From contig JAJZPM010000004.1 of NCBI GenBank assembly GCA_021811105.1, positions 1 through 64,000 on the forward strand: a DNA stretch of 64,000 bases, given 5' to 3'. Shown in pieces: positions 45,706-53,493 of the stretch. Origin of the DNA: Nitrospirota bacterium (lineage in GTDB: Bacteria > Nitrospirota > Thermodesulfovibrionia > Thermodesulfovibrionales > UBA6898). Position numbers and translations under genes: made by a program. Each line of letters opens with the position of its first letter. The stretch's first letter is position 1. The notes beneath the pieces are model-generated. The model was not told the DNA's origin, made no database searches, and worked only from the letters and a program-made list of their open reading frames with translations.

Positions 45706-46205
45706 ATCTCCACGATCCGGAAATGAAGACCGTCTATCTGAAGCCAGGCGAGATATATATTGCCAGGGACGAGCCGACGGTGGTCACCACGGTGCTCGGC
45801 TCGTGCATTTCTGTCGCGATGTTCAACGGAAGGCTCAATATCGGCGCGATCTGCCACGGACTGCTGCCGAAGTGCAGGGACAAGAAGGCATGCGATGGGA
45901 CTTGCTTCGAAGAATTCCGATATGTCGAATGCTCCATGCGCCATATTTTGTCACGGTTTTTCTCCCTAGGGGTCCATAGGTCCGAAATCCGGGTGAAGCT
46001 GTTCGGGGGCTCGGATATGTTCGAGCTGAAGAGTCCGGCATCGATCAGCGTGGGAAAACAGAACATAGAGACCGCCTTGAAGGTTATCGGAGACGAAGGG
46101 CTCACGCTCGTCTCTTCCGACGTGGGGGGCCCACTGGGACGCAAGATATTCTTTCATACGCAGACGGGCGAGGTCCTTCTGAAGCGGCAGAAGGAGATAA
46201 AATAA
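45702..46205 (+). CDS. cheD: Chemoreceptor glutamine deamidase CheD
   Basis: Deamidates receptor glutamines and, in several species, binds CheC or CheY-P. 167 residues from the ATG at 45702, which overlaps the cheR stop. The catalytic cysteine is in TTVLGSCISVAMF and the histidine in GAICHGLLPKC. RVKLFGGSDMF and SSDVGGPLGRKIFF near the C-terminus are family features. Insertion of extra cysteines (CRDKKACDGTCFEE) is somewhat unusual. No CheC gene is in the window. Confidence 0.9.
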   Translation: MNLHDPEMKTVYLKPGEIYIARDEPTVVTTVLGSCISVAMFNGRLNIGAICHGLLPKCRDKKACDGTCFEEFRYVECSMRHILSRFFSLGVHRSEIRVKLFGGSDMFELKSPASISVGKQNIETALKVIGDEGLTLVSSDVGGPLGRKIFFHTQTGEVLLKRQKEIK

Positions 46206-46316
46206 AGAACGCCTTGACAAGTCTGACAGCTTCAATGGGTGGCCCGGATACGAAGGACATTGCGCCCCCGGAAATACCGGGCATCACGACCGACTGGCTT
46301 GAGGAGAAGGGAAAAG

Positions 46317-47414
46317 ATGATGTTGCAGCCGAATAAAAAGATCAGGGTGCTTATTGTGGATGATTCGGCAGTAGTCCGCCAGACACTGGCCGAGATACTC
46401 ACATCGGACCCGGGGATGGAAGTAATGGCGACCGCCCCGGACCCGTTCATCGCTGCGGAAAAGATACGCTCCGAGGTGCCGGACGTGATCACCCTCGATG
46501 TGGAAATGCCCAAAATGGACGGCATCACGTTCCTTCACAAGATAATGACCCAGCACCCAATACCGGTTGTCATGTGTTCCAGTCTCACTGAAGAAGGGTC
46601 CGAGACCGCCCTGAGGGCGCTCGAATACGGAGCGATCGAGATCATCCAGAAGCCCCGCATGGGGACGAAGCAGTTCCTGGAGGAGTCGAGGGTGCGCATC
46701 TGCGACTCGGTCAGGGCGGCCGCGATGTCGAAGGCCGGACGCATCGTGAAGAAAAAGCCGGTCGAGCCGAAGCTCACTGCAGACGCCGTGCTTGCAAAAC
46801 CCCAGAGCAGGGCCATGATCCAGACCACCGAGAAAGTCGTGGTGGTCGGCGCCTCCACAGGCGGCACCGAGGCGTTGCGGGTCTTTCTCGAGATGCTCCC
46901 CGCGGACGCGCCCGGCATCGTTGTCGTCCAGCATATGCCCGAGCATTTTACCACCGCCTTTTCGAAGCGGCTTGACGGACTCTGCCGCATCACCGTCAAG
47001 GAGGCCGAAAATGACGATACGGTCATCCGGGGGAGGGCTCTGATAGCCCCCGGGAACTTCCACACCCTTCTGAAGAGGAGCGGCGCCAGGTATTACGTAG
47101 AGGTGAAAGAGGGCCCGCTCGTATGCCGCCACCGGCCCTCCGTGGATGTGCTTTTCCGGTCTTCGGCGCGATACGCGGGGAAAAACGCGGTCGGGGTCAT
47201 CATGACCGGAATGGGCGACGACGGCGCAAGAGGCTTGCTCGAGATGAAAGAGGCCGGCGCTTACAATTTCGCGCAGGATGAAGAATCATGTGTTGTCTTC
47301 GGCATGCCGAAGGAGGCGATACGGTACGGCGGCGTAGACAAAGTCCTGCCGCTCGATTCGATCGCGAGAGAGGTGATAAAGAAAACTACGGGGGCTGAGC
47401 TTCGTAGCATTTAA
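46317..47414 (+). CDS. cheB: Chemotaxis response regulator protein-glutamate methylesterase CheB
   Basis: Removes receptor methyl groups when phosphorylated. 365 residues: receiver domain ([12 protein letters not shown], phospho-acceptor in [12 protein letters not shown]), a linker, and the methylesterase domain with the catalytic serine in [12 protein letters not shown], histidine in [10 protein letters not shown] and aspartate in [24 protein letters not shown] precedes the twin ATGs at 46317/46320. It is the last gene of the che run and ends convergently with alkD, overlapping by 4 bases. Confidence 0.95.
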   Translation: MMLQPNKKIRVLIVDDSAVVRQTLAEILTSDPGMEVMATAPDPFIAAEKIRSEVPDVITLDVEMPKMDGITFLHKIMTQHPIPVVMCSSLTEEGSETALRALEYGAIEIIQKPRMGTKQFLEESRVRICDSVRAAAMSKAGRIVKKKPVEPKLTADAVLAKPQSRAMIQTTEKVVVVGASTGGTEALRVFLEMLPADAPGIVVVQHMPEHFTTAFSKRLDGLCRITVKEAENDDTVIRGRALIAPGNFHTLLKRSGARYYVEVKEGPLVCRHRPSVDVLFRSSARYAGKNAVGVIMTGMGDDGARGLLEMKEAGAYNFAQDEESCVVFGMPKEAIRYGGVDKVLPLDSIAREVIKKTTGAELRSI

Positions 47415-48127
47415 TACGTATACCTATAAAGATCATTGTCCAGGAAAAAACGGCGCTTCTTTTCTTCGAACCTCTCTATCGCATACCTGAGCATCGTCCT
47501 CGGCATCCGTCGGTAATGTTTTTTCAAAAAATCTTCTTCAGTCTGCAGGTCTCTCTTGCCGACCTCGCGCAGCATCCAGCCCACCGCCTTATGGATCAGG
47601 TCGTGATCATCGCGAAGAAGGATTTCCGAGACGCGAAGTGTGTCGGCGAAATCGTTTTCCCGTATAAATGCAAGAGTGGACAAGACCGAGATCCTTCTTT
47701 CCCATATATTCCCTGATCTCGCAAGCCTGTAAAGCACCGACCGGTCCTTATCGAGAAGATAATCTCCGGGAATATTCGGCGCCGATATGTCGACGAGGTC
47801 CCAGTTATTTATATACTTTGTATGTTTCAGGTAAAAATCGGCGATCTCTCCCTTGCCTTCCTGGTCCGTTTTTTTATATTTGTTTACGAGGATGAGCAGG
47901 GCTACGAGCCTGTGCTCGTGGATCTTGCTCGAAAGGAGTCTATGGATATCGCTCAGTGGAAGCTCCAAGTATTTCTTTGCGACTGCCCGCTGTTTCGGGA
48001 CAACAATCCCGAGGAACACATCTCCCTCGCCGTACTGTCCCTTTCCCGTCTTGAAAAAACGGGAGAGAATCCGTGCCTTTTCGGGATCGGCAAGGTGTTG
48101 AAGGTCTGATTTGAGACTGGCCAGCAT
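47411..48127 (-). CDS. AlkD-like DNA alkylation repair protein
   Basis: All-helical HEAT-like repeat protein of 238 residues, matching the AlkD family that removes bulky or positively charged alkylated bases. Features are [17 protein letters not shown] near residue 40, [14 protein letters not shown] near 110, [20 protein letters not shown] near 145, [15 protein letters not shown] near 190 and RYAIERFEE near 222. ATG 48127 ([10 protein letters not shown]) is preferred over the upstream start at 48166. Convergent with cheB; first gene of the accessory stretch. Confidence 0.9.
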   Translation of the reverse strand: MLASLKSDLQHLADPEKARILSRFFKTGKGQYGEGDVFLGIVVPKQRAVAKKYLELPLSDIHRLLSSKIHEHRLVALLILVNKYKKTDQEGKGEIADFYLKHTKYINNWDLVDISAPNIPGDYLLDKDRSVLYRLARSGNIWERRISVLSTLAFIRENDFADTLRVSEILLRDDHDLIHKAVGWMLREVGKRDLQTEEDFLKKHYRRMPRTMLRYAIERFEEKKRRFFLDNDLYRYTY

Positions 48128-48215
48128 AGACCATCGATAATATATACCTGCCCAGGATATTTGCAAGCGATGCGGGCAGGGGGTAGTGTCCTAATTTGGC
48201 GAATCTAACTAATTG

Positions 48216-48653
48216 TCAGATGGAAGGAGCAGACGCGACTTGCTTGAGACGTTCTTCTCGCTCTTTGGCTAGTTGAATAAAATTGACAGGATTTAAATGA
48301 AGTGGCTGAAATCCAGCCCTTCTGGTTAAATCTGCAATAGTCTCTCTTATATAAGGAAACATTATTGCCGGACAATTAATAACTGAAAATTGTTTTAATA
48401 TTTTTTCTTCAGGCAATTCATCAAACTGGAATAAAGCTGCAGACTCAACTTCAAAGTAATATGGCAGATCACCCTTCAACTGCCTGACTCCTAGCAATAC
48501 AACTAGCTGTTTTTCTTCTTTCTTAATTTCATTACTTATTCCAAATTCAGGCTCAATCCTAACTTCCTTAGTTTCTTCCGGTTTGAATGCTCTGTTAAGG
48601 ATAAAACTTACCTTAGTTAGAACAAAATTTAAGAACTTCATATTATGCTGCAA
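48216..48653 (-). CDS. SecB-like chaperone of a toxin-antitoxin-chaperone module
   Basis: 145 residues whose C-terminal half matches SecB: FPYIRETIADLTRRAG and FQPLHLNPVNFIQL correspond to the FPYARE and LxPVNF motifs. SecB-like genes beside toxin-antitoxin pairs act as TAC chaperones that protect the antitoxin (known for Rv1957 of Mycobacterium tuberculosis). The gene overlaps the antitoxin gene by 11 bases and is last of three. Its DNA is AT-rich compared with the chromosome. It is not the housekeeping SecB, judging by context. Confidence 0.85.
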   Translation of the reverse strand: MQHNMKFLNFVLTKVSFILNRAFKPEETKEVRIEPEFGISNEIKKEEKQLVVLLGVRQLKGDLPYYFEVESAALFQFDELPEEKILKQFSVINCPAIMFPYIRETIADLTRRAGFQPLHLNPVNFIQLAKEREERLKQVASAPSI

Positions 48654-49302
48654 GAGCTAATTCCTCATTAGAACAATATCCTTCACTGGCTCCCTGTCTT
48701 ATATAGTCAGGTTGAGTTTCACCAATAAATGCTCCCCTAAATTCTCTTTTTTGTTCAGCGAGCATTTTAATCATCAAGTCTGCAGTATGACGACGCAGAC
48801 CTTGCTCAATACTATCAATATTTTGTTGAACTAATCTTACTAGATCGGGTTCCAATATATTCCTTTTAGTTTCAAAGTATTTCTTAAAATAATCGAAATC
48901 TCGTAGCATGGTCAAAACATCATTATGCACATCATCCTGGATTGCGCCAGTCTCATATCTATGGATTGTGATATCTCCCCAATTTAGCAAACGAGCAAAA
49001 TTCTTTTGACTCAATCCATACTGATTTCTAATCGCTTTTATCTCTTCGGATTGGAGAAGCCCTTTCCGTCTCTTATATTGCCTATAAGCAGATTGAAATT
49101 TGTCTTCCTCATCCTCTATGTCATAAAAATAATGCCCACCGTCAAGACAGAAGTATATTTTTGAAGTGACCTCAATACCTTCGCCACGAACCTTTAGAAT
49201 CTCCGTAGTCTCTCCATAGGCTAAGTCTTTCTCATTATCGCAAACAGGACACTCTTTATGTATTCTACTAATTTCTTTGAACGGTATCTTGTTGAGCATC
49301 AT
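48643..49302 (-). CDS. MqsA-like antitoxin with zinc finger and HTH
   Basis: 219 residues. The N-terminal zinc-binding region has ECPVCDNEKDLAYG and, about 30 residues later, YFCLDGGHYF; the second pair is Cys and His instead of the usual CxxC. A helix-turn-helix (IKAIRNQYGLSQKNFARLLN, then ITIHRYETGA) lies near residues 85-125. The C-terminal 90 residues (QQNIDSIEQGLRRHTADLMI, then a tail ending YCSNEELALAA) could hold the chaperone-addiction segment. Overlaps the SecB-like gene; starts 2 bases after the toxin gene. Probably autorepresses through the 22-bp palindrome upstream. Confidence 0.88.
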   Translation of the reverse strand: MMLNKIPFKEISRIHKECPVCDNEKDLAYGETTEILKVRGEGIEVTSKIYFCLDGGHYFYDIEDEEDKFQSAYRQYKRRKGLLQSEEIKAIRNQYGLSQKNFARLLNWGDITIHRYETGAIQDDVHNDVLTMLRDFDYFKKYFETKRNILEPDLVRLVQQNIDSIEQGLRRHTADLMIKMLAEQKREFRGAFIGETQPDYIRQGASEGYCSNEELALAA

Positions 49303-49304
49303 TG

Positions 49305-49709
49305 TCAGCTCCTTTGTCTATGCGGATACTTCATTTCCCACTTTGGAATATGAAAAGACATACATCGGCCTACATGCCGTCCATCATTCCTTGTAGATAC
49401 TGCAATTTTAATATAAATTTCATACCCCTTAACATATCGACCGAATATCCACCATTCTTTATTTGAATTGCCATCATAATCAGGAGAAGGCCCCTCACAG
49501 TAATCTTCGACGCATAATCTCATAACCTCTTCCTTACGATGCTTTGCGGTAATCCCCAAAATTGCAAGAGTCTCATCATTGCTCGTATCGAGTCGAGGCA
49601 CAACACTACCATCCCAACAGGATTTAAAGATTTTAAGAAATTCTTCAATATCTGCTTTGCTTGGAGTTCCCCTGCTCCCCACGGGGCATAGTATAACATA
49701 GATGGACAC
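49305..49709 (-). CDS. MqsR-like toxin (RelE-fold mRNA interferase candidate)
   Basis: About 125-134 residues. SKADIEEFLKIFKSCWDG at the N-terminus, then ILGITAKHRKEEVMRLCVED, YCEGPSPDYDG, WWIFGRYVKGYEIYIKIAVS and CMSFHIPKWEMKYPHR. This order of helices, acidic loop and closing beta strands ending in a SFH segment fits MqsR/type II toxins. The track start is a GTG at 49709; GTG 49682 is an alternative that leaves a longer leader after the predicted promoter. Identification rests on the neighbouring MqsA-like gene plus weak motif match. Confidence 0.78.
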   Translation of the reverse strand: MSIYVILCPVGSRGTPSKADIEEFLKIFKSCWDGSVVPRLDTSNDETLAILGITAKHRKEEVMRLCVEDYCEGPSPDYDGNSNKEWWIFGRYVKGYEIYIKIAVSTRNDGRHVGRCMSFHIPKWEMKYPHRQRS

Positions 49710-49723
49710 ATATGCTGCTGGCC

Positions 49724-49755
49724 ATTATAATCAAGGGCATTTAAAAAAGTAAAGC
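49724..49755 (-). promoter_or_regulatory. Predicted promoter of the TAC operon
   Basis: Reading the minus strand, a perfect TATAAT (complement of 49724-49729) is preceded by TTTACT with an 18-bp spacer. Transcription would start about 10 bases before the GTG at 49709, close to leaderless for that start. Confidence 0.5.
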
Positions 49756-49757
49756 AA

Positions 49758-49779
49758 AAAACTATCATATGATAGTTTT
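49758..49779. promoter_or_regulatory. Perfect 22-bp palindrome, probable antitoxin operator
   Basis: AAAACTATCAT followed directly by its exact complement, no spacer. It lies just upstream of the predicted -35 box of the toxin gene, as expected for an operator bound by a dimeric helix-turn-helix antitoxin. Confidence 0.65.
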
Positions 49780-49824
49780 AAGTTATCACACTTTGAGTGG
49801 AAAATACACTAGACGGGAGAAATA

Positions 49825-50376
49825 TTATTTTTTCTCTGTAAAATCAACAACTAATGAAGCTCTCACCGCCTTTTCGGGTGAATCAATAGGCACATGAAGA
49901 ACAGCGTAATATCGGCGCGTGGTACTTCCTTCAACTGCTGAACTCCATGTATAGCACTTGTCGGCCCTTGCATTCCCTTCTATCTTAAATAATCCACTCG
50001 GTAGTAATGTGGATGTCTTCGGGGATTGCTCGACAAGAGACTCAATGGACTTCGTGACGGAAACGGCGATGATTTCGGCGACCTCGGAATAACTCTTCCT
50101 TCCCTGCGCCGTCTCAAAATAGCGGGTTGAATCTACCGGGCGTGTGCTGTCTTTTCCCTTTCGAGGAGTTCCTTCAGCCGGGTCATACTCACCGGCTCCT
50201 TCTCGAATTCCATGGATGTCACCACCCAGTCCAGAATCTTTTCGCGATATGCCTTCCTCAGCGTGTTTATATCCTCGTGGCTTTTTCGCCACCTTTCCAA
50301 GTCTTGCTCTGCCTTTCTTATCTCTTCCCTTGTCATGGCCTTCTTCCTTGCCTCTATTCTGCCATTTATCGGCCAT
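49825..50376 (-). CDS. Hypothetical protein, possibly frameshifted
   Basis: 183 codons are open from ATG 50376, which overlaps the stop of the MmeI-like remnant (TAATG). Only the second part looks like natural protein (RYFETAQGRKSYSEVAEIIA, SVTKSIESLVEQ, LFKIEGNARADKCYTW, YYAVLHVPIDSPEKAV). Its first 80 residues are Gly/Lys/Asp-rich and improbable, while another frame of the same DNA (50133-50336) encodes a more plausible helical protein. A single ancestral gene with a frameshift near 50130-50150 would explain both. No family recognised. Confidence 0.4.
   Translation of the reverse strand: MADKWQNRGKEEGHDKGRDKKGRARLGKVAKKPRGYKHAEEGISRKDSGLGGDIHGIREGAGEYDPAEGTPRKGKDSTRPVDSTRYFETAQGRKSYSEVAEIIAVSVTKSIESLVEQSPKTSTLLPSGLFKIEGNARADKCYTWSSAVEGSTTRRYYAVLHVPIDSPEKAVRASLVVDFTEKK
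50133..50336 (-). CDS. Small helical hypothetical protein, possibly the 5' part of a broken gene
   Basis: 67 residues, highly charged and helical (MTREEIRKAEQDLERWRKSH, TRLKELLEREKTAHAR), preceded by AAGGAAGAAGG about 3 bases before the ATG. It occupies a different frame from the 49825-50376 reading. Either a separate small gene or the first half of a frameshifted one. Confidence 0.45.
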   Translation of the reverse strand: MTREEIRKAEQDLERWRKSHEDINTLRKAYREKILDWVVTSMEFEKEPVSMTRLKELLEREKTAHAR

Positions 50377-51284
50377 TATGACAACCGCCTCGTTTTCCGA
50401 CTGCGCCGTTTCGGCTTTTCCGGCGAAGGCAGGAGGCTGGTGTATTTATGGTAAAGCTCAAAGAGAAACGCTACCCGCTCGGCGTCGGACGTGAAGGTCT
50501 TCTTGCCATAGGCCGCATCTACCGCCTTATCCAGCGCCTGATGCGCCTTGCGCAAATCTGGCGGCATGGCGATGGGGTCATAAAGGTCGGCAAGGGAAGA
50601 GCCTGGATGCGCGGCTCGTGCGTTAAGCACGCCCTGTGCCGCGTCCTCGATGGCCTTCACTAACTTATTTTTGCCTTCGGAGTCATAACTCCCCCTTCCC
50701 CCTCTTATCTTAAGAGGGGGTGCCGAAGGCGGGGGCGTTATTCCAGGGGGATGGGGGGAGTTACCAGTCTCCGGGATTTCGGGCCAAGGGAAGTTGTTAT
50801 AGACGATATCTTTTGAGTAGCGATAATCGCTTTTTAGCCTGCCGCCAACATGCCGCACCCAAGACATATGCATCGATGAAGAAAGAATACCGAAATGAAA
50901 CAGCGTTGCTTGCGGCAATATCTTAACAAGATTACTCGACAAAGTATTCGCATCCATGAATCCTATTGGGATGAAATGTCGCCTCTCAGACGACACTTCC
51001 TGATGATACGCAGAATCAAGGTCGCCGCCCAAAGATTTATGTTCGGCGATCAATGTGCCGCGCCAGAAAAGGTCGATGCGCCCCCCCCTAGCAGGCTGCT
51101 TGTCAAATAGAGGAAGCGACCTGACCGGCTCCTCGAATGTTGCCACACGCCGCCGCGAAATACCGAATACCGCAAAAAACTCATTCCAGAAGGTCTGTGC
51201 CTCGGCACGCTCCGCTCGCGCCCCTTCCCATTCGCGGGAAAAGGCAAGCGCCCGGTCTTTTATCTCATTCAGCGAAAGCGGCAT
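50376..51284 (-). pseudogene. MmeI-like (type IIG/ISP) DNA methyltransferase remnant with internal deletion
   Basis: The N-terminal 100 residues (REWEGARAERAEAQTFWNEF, RIDLFWRGTLIAEHKSLG) match the start of MmeI-like bifunctional restriction/methylation proteins, including the nuclease-type E-x-K in AEHKS. After DLDSAYHQ the frame jumps directly to their C-terminal target-recognition region (RRHFIPIGFMD, SMHMSWVRHVGGRLKSDYRY, NNFPWPE). The central methyltransferase domain with its NPPY motif, roughly 500 residues in homologues, is missing. The frame remains open. A palindromic repeat is inserted in frame near residue 180. Catalytic methylation cannot occur. Confidence 0.82.
50687..50762. repeat. 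76-bp palindromic repeat inserted inside the MmeI-like reading frame
   Basis: The ends are imperfect inverted repeats (AACTCCCCCTTCCCCCT against the complement of AGGGGGATGGGGGGAGTT). Inside is a 9-bp stem, CCCCCTCTT/AAGAGGGGG, with a 5-base loop. Translated, it gives the Pro-rich GNSPHPPGITPPPSAPPLK stretch absent from homologues. This class of repeat is dispersed in many environmental bacterial genomes. Confidence 0.7.
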
Positions 51285-51389
51285 CTGGAAATGTCTCTCC
51301 CCATAAATTTCCCATTAATATTAAAACCTTCACTTGATATTTGCAATGGCGGAGACGGACCTTTGTAAGACACTGCCCCGCCCCAACAA

Positions 51390-51409
51390 GGGCAATTCAC
51401 GAATTGCCC
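51390..51409. repeat. REP-like palindrome upstream of truA
   Basis: GGGCAATTC, AC, GAATTGCCC: two perfect 9-base arms with a 2-base loop, flanked by CAA and CTAC. This exact type (GGGCAATTCNNGAATTGCCC) is a widespread extragenic repeat. Confidence 0.6.
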
Positions 51410-51450
51410 CTACTTGACTATTGAAATGCATTCCCTGAAAATCAATATCG

Positions 51451-52218
51451 ATGCGATACATCAAATTATTGATCGAATACGACGGGACGAACTACCACGG
51501 CTGGCAGTCGCAGAAGTCGGGTGGGACGATACAGGACATCGTAACAGAGAAGATACGCAGCGTCACCGGCGAAGAGGTGAAACTCACCGCCGCAAGCAGG
51601 ACGGATGCGGGGGTGCATGCCCTAGGACAAGTTGCGGTTTTCGGAACAGCATCTAATCTTGCCGCGGATGTGATCATGAGGGCCTTGAATGCTAAGCTTC
51701 CCGCGGACATCAGAATAATGGATGCGGAAGAGACCGCCGAGAATTTCCACCCTCGTTACGATGCTATCAGAAAAAGCTATTTCTATATCATTTCCGAAGA
51801 CAGGCGGCATTCCGCATTCCTGCACAGGTATATCTGGTATGTACATTCAACACTCGATACCGAACGCATGGCAAAGGCCGTCTCGCTCGTCGTCGGCGAG
51901 CACGACTTCTCTTCCTTCAGGGGTGCGGGTTGTGGCGCGAAGCATCCGGTCAGGACTGTGGTAGCCGCCGATATCGCGAGATTCAACGAGATGAATTTCA
52001 TGACCGCAACCTTTCAGGGGAACTTCATCAAATTCCGGATCGAGGCGAACGCCTTTCTCAGGCATATGGTGAGGAACATAGCCGGCACGCTTGTGGAAGT
52101 GGGAAAGGGGAATATGTCTGTCGAAACATTTGCCAGGGTCCTTCAATCGCTTGACAGGACGATCGCCGGACCCACCGCGCCCGCACAGGGACTGTTTCTT
52201 GAGAAGATCGTCTACTAA
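51451..52218 (+). CDS. truA: tRNA pseudouridine(38-40) synthase
   Basis: Isomerises uridines 38-40 in the tRNA anticodon arm. 255 residues: IKLLIEYDGTNYHGWQSQ at the start, the catalytic aspartate in AASRTDAGVHALGQVA near residue 52, HPRYDAIRKSYFYII, and the C-terminal FLRHMVRNIAGTLVEVG segment. The length is typical. It stands alone on the plus strand at the edge of the accessory island; its upstream region has a REP-like palindrome. Confidence 0.96.
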   Translation: MRYIKLLIEYDGTNYHGWQSQKSGGTIQDIVTEKIRSVTGEEVKLTAASRTDAGVHALGQVAVFGTASNLAADVIMRALNAKLPADIRIMDAEETAENFHPRYDAIRKSYFYIISEDRRHSAFLHRYIWYVHSTLDTERMAKAVSLVVGEHDFSSFRGAGCGAKHPVRTVVAADIARFNEMNFMTATFQGNFIKFRIEANAFLRHMVRNIAGTLVEVGKGNMSVETFARVLQSLDRTIAGPTAPAQGLFLEKIVY

Positions 52219-52276
52219 GCAGTTTACTGATCCACATCATCATATTACGAATCCGGCATTCCCCATGTGTCCTGGA

Positions 52277-52303
52277 TTGCCCGATCAAGCCGGGCAATGA
52301 CGG
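52277..52303. repeat. REP-like palindrome
   Basis: TTGCCCG and CGGGCAA pair across a 7-base loop within TGGATTGCCCGATCAAGCCG-type sequence followed by TGACGG, the form of a dispersed repeat well known from many proteobacterial and related genomes. Confidence 0.5.
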
Positions 52304-52340
52304 TGTGGGATTTAATGCCTGAGTAATAAAAATGATTATT

Positions 52341-52514
52341 GGCGACAAGTGGCGCTTGAGCGATATCGATATATTTCGGTAACTATTTCTTGGCGAAATG
52401 AAGCGGTAGCAGACTCGACTGTTTGAGCCCGGAGGGCGAGTTTCGAGACTGCAGCGGAATGAGCCTTAGAAATGTCGAAACATATCGCAAAGAGTGAAAG
52501 CGTCACTTGTCGCC
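52341..52514. repeat. 174-bp element with long imperfect inverted ends
   Basis: The first 38 bases (starting GGCGACAAGTGGCGCTT) are imperfectly complementary to the last 39 (ending CGTCACTTGTCGCC). The interior includes GAGTTTCGAGACTGCAGCGG-type sequence. It has no coding capacity. It resembles a miniature inverted-repeat element or a structured RNA, and ends 10 bases from the trmO stop. Confidence 0.5.
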
Positions 52515-52523
52515 CATGTCATA

Positions 52524-52937
52524 CTAACTTTCGTTCAGTAGCGCTGGCTTGATGTCGATCACCGGAGTTCCGTCCAACGCCTCCAAAGGCCTGACCCTGA
52601 TGCGGCCCGGCTTATCTATCTCCACAATCTCAACCCGGTGCAGGCCGATAGGGTTCGGCCGGTGCGGCGAGCGCGTTGCGAACACCCCTTTCAAAGGCGC
52701 CTCCGGATTTCCCCTCGGATGGACCCTGAGAAGGTCCCGCCTGCCCTTGTCAAGCCAGGTCAATACGATAATCTCCTGCTCAGCAAAAAGCCCGTCAAGT
52801 GCCTCCGAGAATGCCGGGTCGATTTCGAGCCATGCCTCGGGCGCCCCTTCGGGGCCCTGCTTCGGACAGCCCTCCAGAGACGTGAGAGATGAGCGGACAA
52901 CACCTATGGGCCGGAGTTGATGATCAGAATCTTTCAT
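52524..52937 (-). CDS. trmO: tRNA (N6-threonylcarbamoyladenosine37-N6)-methyltransferase TrmO family
   Basis: SAM-dependent methylation of t6A37 in tRNA. 137 residues: LRPIGVVRSSLTSLEGCPKQ, then IIVLTWLDKG, KGVFATRSPHRPNPIGLHRV near residue 90 (the family signature) and LDGTPVIDIKP. After DIKP the family usually continues with a Tyr/Pro-rich tail; here the last six residues (ALLNES) differ and the stop lies 10 bases from an inverted-repeat element, so the C-terminus may have been replaced. It overlaps the next gene upstream by 4 bases. Confidence 0.9.
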   Translation of the reverse strand: MKDSDHQLRPIGVVRSSLTSLEGCPKQGPEGAPEAWLEIDPAFSEALDGLFAEQEIIVLTWLDKGRRDLLRVHPRGNPEAPLKGVFATRSPHRPNPIGLHRVEIVEIDKPGRIRVRPLEALDGTPVIDIKPALLNES

Positions 52938-53488
52938 TCCGCGTCACCCTGAATCGTCATCGCAGGAGGAATCCCCGCCTCCAGAATTTTCAGTGCCTTC
53001 TCCCTCAACCCTTCCTTCCCGAGGTCTTCCTTGCCGGTCATCTCCTCGATGTCTATCCTCACCACTCCGGTGATCCTGAGCTTTGCTTCCCGGAAGTTGC
53101 CGTATCCGCCTTCAGGCTGATACTTCCGCATGAGAAGTCGCAGGGCCATGATCTTCTCTTCTTCATCCTCTACGATCCGGGCCTTTCCCCTGATGATAAC
53201 GCTCCGGTAGAGATATTCGGCCTTGCAGGGGTCGGCCCCATCTCCCTTCACGAAGGCTAACGGGAGGTCAACCTCGAAGCATACCCTGCTGTCCCTTCTG
53301 ATGTCGTCGATCTTTTCACCTTCCTTTGCAGTATGGAAGTAGATCTTTCTCTCATGAAAGACGAAATTGAGCGGCTTTATCATGGGATAGCCGTCGCTTC
53401 CGGTCGTGCCTAGTCTGCCAACATGGCTGCGCGTAAGCAGGTCGAAGATCGACGCTTCATCCCGCATCTCCTTCTTAGCCCGGCGCAT
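52934..53488 (-). CDS. Pyridoxamine 5'-phosphate oxidase-like FMN-binding protein
   Basis: Split-barrel flavin-binding family, 184 residues: VGRLGTTGSDGYPMIKPLNF near residue 25, KIYFHTAKEGEKIDDIRRD, VCFEVDLPLAFV, and YRSVIIRGKARIVEDEEEK near 95. Proteins of this subgroup (nitroimidazole-resistance-like) bind FMN or heme and reduce small molecules; the substrate is unknown. It lies in a tightly packed minus-strand run with trmO and an HD protein. Confidence 0.85.
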   Translation of the reverse strand: MRRAKKEMRDEASIFDLLTRSHVGRLGTTGSDGYPMIKPLNFVFHERKIYFHTAKEGEKIDDIRRDSRVCFEVDLPLAFVKGDGADPCKAEYLYRSVIIRGKARIVEDEEEKIMALRLLMRKYQPEGGYGNFREAKLRITGVVRIDIEEMTGKEDLGKEGLREKALKILEAGIPPAMTIQGDAE

Positions 53489-53493
53489 CGTCG

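Larger units (their letters stand above)
52219..52523. other. Gene-free spacer filled with repeats
   Basis: 305 bases between convergent truA and trmO with no gene. It contains a REP-like palindrome near 52277-52303 (TTGCCCG, loop, CGGGCAA, then TGACGG) and a 174-bp element with long imperfect inverted ends (52341-52514). Confidence 0.6.

Noticed and set aside
48181-48215. Possible insertion-sequence end near the island border
   Set aside because: TAGTGTCCTAATTTGGCG-type sequence is suggestive, but no matching inverted copy or transposase was found.
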